A stretch of 64,000 bases of DNA. It comes from Asticcacaulis sp. MM231. GTDB lineage: Bacteria > Pseudomonadota > Alphaproteobacteria > Caulobacterales > Caulobacteraceae. How positions within the stretch are numbered: position 1 is the first letter of the stretch; each line of letters starts with the position of its first letter. The stretch spans positions 2,989,001 through 3,053,000 of the forward strand of contig NZ_OZ075108.1 in the NCBI RefSeq assembly GCF_964186625.1. The letters run 5' to 3'. The translations under genes were made by a program, and so were the position numbers. Below, piece after piece: positions 60,488 through 64,000 of this stretch. The notes beneath the pieces were generated by a model. It did not search any database. It was not told the DNA's origin and was given only the letters and a program-made list of their open reading frames with translations.

Positions 60488-61054
60488 ATGAAACGCTACA
60501 TTACGGCTGTCCTGATCGCATCCTTCAGCCTGCTCGCACCCGCCGCTCAGGCCTCTGTCGACGTCATCGGCAAGGCGATCAATCATCCGGCCGCGGATCA
60601 ATGGGGCGTGTATGGCACCGGCGAAAAGCACGAACTGGTCAAGGACAACGGCGTCAATGGCGGCGCAGCCTTCCAGGTCACCTCGGCCGGCGCAGCGCTC
60701 AATCCGTGGGATATCCAGGCAGGCGTCACCACCTCGAAAGCGGTCAAGAAGGGCGATGTCATCCTGCTGGCCTTCTGGGCGCGCGCCGTCACACCGCAAA
60801 CCGTCAACGTCCCCGCCGTCCTGCAGCAGACCAGCGCGCCCTACACCCGGATCGGCATGGAAAACCTGACGATCACAGCGGACTGGAAACTCTATTACGT
60901 CAGCGGTCCTGCCGATCAGGATTACGCGGCCGGCACACTCGGCGCCAGCGTGCAACTGGCGACCGGTGCCCAGACCGTGGCGCTCGGCCCCGTCTTCCTG
61001 CTGAACTATGGCCCGGGCTACAATCCGAAGTACCTGCCCCATAATATTCCCTGA
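60488..61054 (+). CDS. secreted carbohydrate-binding protein (CBM-4/9-like)
   Basis: 188 residues with a signal peptide ending AAQA. The mature part (INHPAADQWGVYGTGEKHELVKDNGVNGGAAFQVTSAG, PWDIQAGVTTSKAVKKGDVILLAFWARA, ADWKLYYVSGPADQDYAAG, ATGAQTVALGPVFLLNYG) follows the jelly-roll order of family 4/9 carbohydrate binding modules, with aromatic residues that could stack on sugars. No catalytic domain. It sits 157 bases before a GH3 beta-glucosidase, so it may hold xylan or glucan fragments for that enzyme. ATG with GGGAGA upstream. Confidence 0.78.
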   Translation: MKRYITAVLIASFSLLAPAAQASVDVIGKAINHPAADQWGVYGTGEKHELVKDNGVNGGAAFQVTSAGAALNPWDIQAGVTTSKAVKKGDVILLAFWARAVTPQTVNVPAVLQQTSAPYTRIGMENLTITADWKLYYVSGPADQDYAAGTLGASVQLATGAQTVALGPVFLLNYGPGYNPKYLPHNIP

Positions 61055-61211
61055 TGCGGCAAAGCTTAGCTTCGCATCTCAAAGTGATTTTTCGCTTGGG
61101 GCAAGGCACTTTTCGGCTATAACAGCCGCGCCAGTACGATTTCGATCGCAATAACCAGCGGCGCCAAAAAAAGGTGCCCATGTGCAATGTAAACACTCGG
61201 GAGATACACCT

Positions 61212-63545
61212 ATGACAGCCTCACGCCCCCTGCTCGGAAAACTGGCGACCACCACGGCGCTTGCCGGTGCGCTTATCGCGCTTACAGCGCTTGTTCCTGT
61301 TGCCGCGAACGCCCAACTCACGAACAACGCCCCCGGCGCCGCCGCGGCCAAGACCGACGTGCCGACCGACCAGCCCTGGATGAACACCAAGCTCAGCGCC
61401 GAAGCCCGCGCCGACCTGATCCTCAAGGAAATGACGCTGGCCGAAAAGCTGCAACTGACCTTCGGTTACTTCTCGACCGACAACAAGTGGCAGATCACCC
61501 CCCTCAAGAATTACGTCTATCCGAAGGACGGCCGGCCCTTCTCGGCCGGTTTCGTGCCCGGCATCCCGCGCCTCGGTATCCCGAACCAGTGGCAGAGCGA
61601 TGCCGGCGTTGGCGTCGCCACCCAGACCGTGCCTAAGGAAAGCGTAACGGCTGAGTTTCCGCGTGGCCGCACCGCCCTGCCCTCCGGCATCGCCACCGCC
61701 GCCACCTGGAGCCCTGAAACGGCCTTCGCCGGCGGCGCCATGATCGGCAACGAGTCCTTTCTGTCGGGCTTTAACGTCCAACTCGCCGGCGGCATGAACC
61801 TGCTGCGCGAAGCCCGCAACGGCCGCAATTTCGAATATGGCGGCGAAGACCCGCTGCTGTCCGGCGTCATCACCGGCAACGAAATCAAGGGCATCCAGTC
61901 GCAGAACGTCATCTCGACCATGAAGCACTTCGCCTTCAACGGTCAGGAAACCAACCGCTTCACTATGGATCACCAGATTGAGGACAAGGCGGCACGGGAA
62001 TCCGACCTGCTCGCCTTCCAGATCGCCAATGAAATCGGCCAGCCCGGTTCGGTGATGTGTGCCTATAACCGCGTCAATGGCTTCTATGCCTGCGAAAACG
62101 ACTGGCTGCTCAATCAGGTTCTGAAGACCGACTGGGGCTTCAAGGGCTATGTCATGTCGGACTGGGGCGCCACCCACTCGACCATCCCCGCCGCCAATCA
62201 CGGTCTTGACCAGCAATCGGGCTGGGCCTTCGACCGCTCCAACTATTTCGAAGGGGCGCTGCGCGAAGCCGTCAACGGCGGCTACGTCTCCGAAGCGCGC
62301 GCCAACGATATGGCGAAGCGCATCCTGTGGGCCATGTTCGAGGTCGGCCTGTTCGACAACCCGGTCAAGGGCGACCAGTCGGGCACGATCGACTTCGTCA
62401 AGAACGGCAAGATCAGCCAGACCGACGCCGAGGAAGCGATCGTCCTGCTGAAAAACACGCCGGGCCTGTTGCCGCTCAGCAAGACGGCCAAATCGATTCT
62501 GATCGTCGGCGCCCATGCCGATGTCGGCGTCCTGTCGGGCGGCGGTTCCTCGCAGGTCTATCCGGTCGGCGGTTCGCCGGTGGCCGATGAATTTGGCAAG
62601 GGTTTCCCCGGTCCGAAGGTCTGGTATCCGTCGTCGCCGATGAAGGGCCTTCAGGCCCACACCGCCGCCACCGTCAGCTATCTCGACGGCAAGGACGTGA
62701 AAGCCGCCGCCGCCGCCGCGAAGAAGGCCGATGTCGTCATCGTCTTTGGTGAGCAATGGACGGGCGAATCGATCGACGCCCCCGATCTTAACCTGCCCAA
62801 CAATCAGGACGCCCTGATCGCGGCCGTCGCCAAGGCCAACAAAAAGACCGTCGTGGTGTTGCAAACCGGCGGCCCGGTGGTCATGCCCTGGCTGGCCAAG
62901 GTCGGCGCCGTGGTCGAGGCCTGGTATCCCGGCACGTCCGGCGGCGAGGCCATCGCCCGCGTCCTGACCGGCGAGGTCAATCCGTCCGGCCACCTGCCGG
63001 CCACCTTCCCGGCCTCGCTCGACCAGACCCCGCGCCCGGTTCTGGAAGGCGATCCCAAGCTCGATCAGGATTCGCATCCGATGGGCAATTACAACATCGA
63101 AGGCGCCGCCATCGGGTACAAGTGGTTCGACAAGAAGGGCTATAAGCCGCTCTTCGCCTTCGGCCACGGCCTTTCCTATACCACCTTCGCCCTGTCGGGT
63201 CTAACCGCAGCCCCCGAAGGCAAAGGCCTGAAAGCCAGCTTCTCGGTGAAGAACACCGGCACGACCGCTGGCAAGGAAGTGGCGCAGGTCTATGTGTCCG
63301 GCAACGGCTGGGAGGCGCCCAAGCGTCTTGGCGCCTTCAAGAAGGTCGAGGTCGCGCCTGGCCAAAGCCAGTCGGTTTCGGTCACGGTCGATCCGCGCCT
63401 GCTGGCGACCTACGACTCCGCCAGCAAGACCTGGACGGTTGCCGCCGGCGACTACAAGGTGATGCTGGCGACCTCCGCCACCGAGATTGTCCAGACCGTT
63501 ACCGTGCGCCTCGACGCGCAAACGCTGAACGTCAAAGGCGAATAG
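61212..63545 (+). CDS. GH3 beta-glucosidase, exported
   Basis: 777 residues from ATG 61212 with GGGAG eight bases before. Signal peptide ends AANA. GH3 N-terminal TIM barrel: FVPGIPRLGIPNQWQSDAGVGV, NVQLAGGMNLLREARNGRNFEYGGEDPLLSG, STMKHFAFNGQE and the nucleophile in GYVMSDWGATHS (Asp). C-terminal sandwich with IVFGEQWTGESIDAPDLNLPNNQ (acid/base region), YPGTSGGEAIARVLTGEVNPSGHLPATFP, then a fibronectin-III-like end (YKPLFAFGHGLSYTTFALSG). It cleaves terminal beta-linked glucose or xylose in the periplasm. The following GNAT gene overlaps its stop. Confidence 0.92.
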   Translation: MTASRPLLGKLATTTALAGALIALTALVPVAANAQLTNNAPGAAAAKTDVPTDQPWMNTKLSAEARADLILKEMTLAEKLQLTFGYFSTDNKWQITPLKNYVYPKDGRPFSAGFVPGIPRLGIPNQWQSDAGVGVATQTVPKESVTAEFPRGRTALPSGIATAATWSPETAFAGGAMIGNESFLSGFNVQLAGGMNLLREARNGRNFEYGGEDPLLSGVITGNEIKGIQSQNVISTMKHFAFNGQETNRFTMDHQIEDKAARESDLLAFQIANEIGQPGSVMCAYNRVNGFYACENDWLLNQVLKTDWGFKGYVMSDWGATHSTIPAANHGLDQQSGWAFDRSNYFEGALREAVNGGYVSEARANDMAKRILWAMFEVGLFDNPVKGDQSGTIDFVKNGKISQTDAEEAIVLLKNTPGLLPLSKTAKSILIVGAHADVGVLSGGGSSQVYPVGGSPVADEFGKGFPGPKVWYPSSPMKGLQAHTAATVSYLDGKDVKAAAAAAKKADVVIVFGEQWTGESIDAPDLNLPNNQDALIAAVAKANKKTVVVLQTGGPVVMPWLAKVGAVVEAWYPGTSGGEAIARVLTGEVNPSGHLPATFPASLDQTPRPVLEGDPKLDQDSHPMGNYNIEGAAIGYKWFDKKGYKPLFAFGHGLSYTTFALSGLTAAPEGKGLKASFSVKNTGTTAGKEVAQVYVSGNGWEAPKRLGAFKKVEVAPGQSQSVSVTVDPRLLATYDSASKTWTVAAGDYKVMLATSATEIVQTVTVRLDAQTLNVKGE

Positions 63546-63973
63546 TGCTCAGGTTTGAGGTCACGACAGACAAGGCGCGGATCGATTTCGACGCGGTCTA
63601 TCGTTTCCTCAACGGAGAGTCCAATTGGGCCGAGGGCATTCCGCGCGACCTGTTCGACAGGGCGATGCGGAATGCCCTTTGCTTTGCCGGCCATCTCGAA
63701 GGCGAGCAGATCGCCTTTGCCCGCGTCATCACCGATTACGCCACCTTCGCCAATCTGGTCGATGTCTTCGTGGTGCCGGAGTATCGCGGTAACGGCTACG
63801 CCACGCGTCTGCTGGAAGCGGTGTTCGCGCATTCGGACCTGCAGGGCCTGCGCCGTTTCACGCTGGCGACGCGTGACAAACATGCGCTCTATGTTAAGTT
63901 CGGTTTCCACGCCCCGCTGATGCCGGAAACCCTGATGGAACGCTACTTTCCGGATATGTACAAGGCGACCTGA
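63545..63973 (+). CDS. GNAT N-acetyltransferase
   Basis: 142 residues from GTG 63545, which overlaps the beta-glucosidase stop by one base (TAGTG). Acetyl-CoA binding loop VDVFVVPEYRGNGYATRLLEAV (the Q/RxxGxG/A motif as R-G-N-G-Y) and a preceding strand (ITDYATFANLVDVFV) are typical. The substrate is unknown; small GNATs acetylate antibiotics, amino acids or proteins. Cytosolic. Coupled to the GH3 gene and to the next gene, whose ATG overlaps its stop by 1 base. Confidence 0.85.
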   Translation: MLRFEVTTDKARIDFDAVYRFLNGESNWAEGIPRDLFDRAMRNALCFAGHLEGEQIAFARVITDYATFANLVDVFVVPEYRGNGYATRLLEAVFAHSDLQGLRRFTLATRDKHALYVKFGFHAPLMPETLMERYFPDMYKAT

Positions 63974-64000
63974 TGCGCTACCTGATCGTGATTTTGGCCC
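63973..64000 (+). CDS. partial CDS at the window edge
   Basis: ATG 63973 overlaps the TGA of the GNAT gene by one base. The visible start reads MRYLIVILA, basic then hydrophobic, as for a signal peptide or a first membrane helix. It is cut by the end of the window, so nothing further can be said. Confidence 0.5.

Noticed and set aside
61221..63167. 648-codon frame antisense to the GH3 gene
   Set aside because: Same reason; the GH3 motifs and the signal peptide are on the plus strand.

Overview
The window looks like chromosome of an alphaproteobacterium of the Caulobacterales, probably close to Asticcacaulis or Caulobacter. This is an inference, not a database match. The clues are high GC with many dense, overlapping and convergent genes, a split and permuted tmRNA gene of the alphaproteobacterial type, an alphaproteobacterial SspB adaptor, a DUF4169/ribbon-helix-helix gene pair, a globin-coupled cytoplasmic chemoreceptor, and sugar-acid catabolism resembling the Caulobacter xylose pathway (XylD-like dehydratase plus an FAH-fold enzyme).

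Layout. 0-11.4 kb holds housekeeping and envelope genes: Nudix, a pteridine-reductase-like SDR, a HerA-like ATPase, two acyltransferases, a polyprenyl diphosphate synthase back to back with a TrmN6-like methyltransferase, an Old Yellow Enzyme, the Fe-S scaffold ApbC, and miaA. 11.5-14.7 kb is an S9 peptidase gene cut by a 1275-bp IS5-family element. 15.4-23.2 kb is a sugar-acid catabolic locus: an FAH-fold GguC/AraD1 enzyme, a divergent FadR-type regulator, an aldose epimerase lipoprotein, an IlvD/Edd dehydratase and, beyond a lipase-like gene, an ExuT-like transporter. 23.3-36 kb is mixed: an orphan HAMP protein, YccF, DUF4169 and RHH, UvrD helicase, P450, a TIR-like protein with a tiny partner, a frameshifted cyclophilin running into a RusA-like gene, a large serine hydrolase, SspB and the globin chemoreceptor.

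36.2-40.1 kb is an accessory stretch of lower GC beside ssrA. It has an IS5/IS427-type element, a small membrane protein, and an ABC exporter pair bracketed by about 97-bp imperfect direct repeats. ssrA follows on the minus strand. 41-45.8 kb has an aldehyde dehydrogenase with a divergent AcoR-like regulator and a frameshifted beta-solenoid (GIN-type) gene. 45.8-48.7 kb is an IS cluster: a second, inverted copy of the 1275-bp IS and an IS630 element that splits a small gene.

48.9-49.3 kb carries three consecutive, related, very small membrane-protein genes (27, 30 and 28 residues), each with its own ribosome binding site and all followed by one terminator. I consider this the most likely undescribed module. 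The rest holds an EAL phosphodiesterase, a PhyH-type dioxygenase, fumarase C with two good starts, a MITE-like palindromic element, an ABC exporter, a histone-H1-like protein, PrmA, a cation antiporter behind a recognisable yybP-ykoY (manganese) riboswitch, a 7Fe-type ferredoxin, and a secreted carbohydrate-binding protein next to a GH3 beta-glucosidase.

Two genes (near 31.02 kb and 45.11 kb) differ from intact frames by one extra base. They may be true pseudogenes or sequencing errors. No CRISPR array, rRNA, canonical tRNA or prophage was seen.
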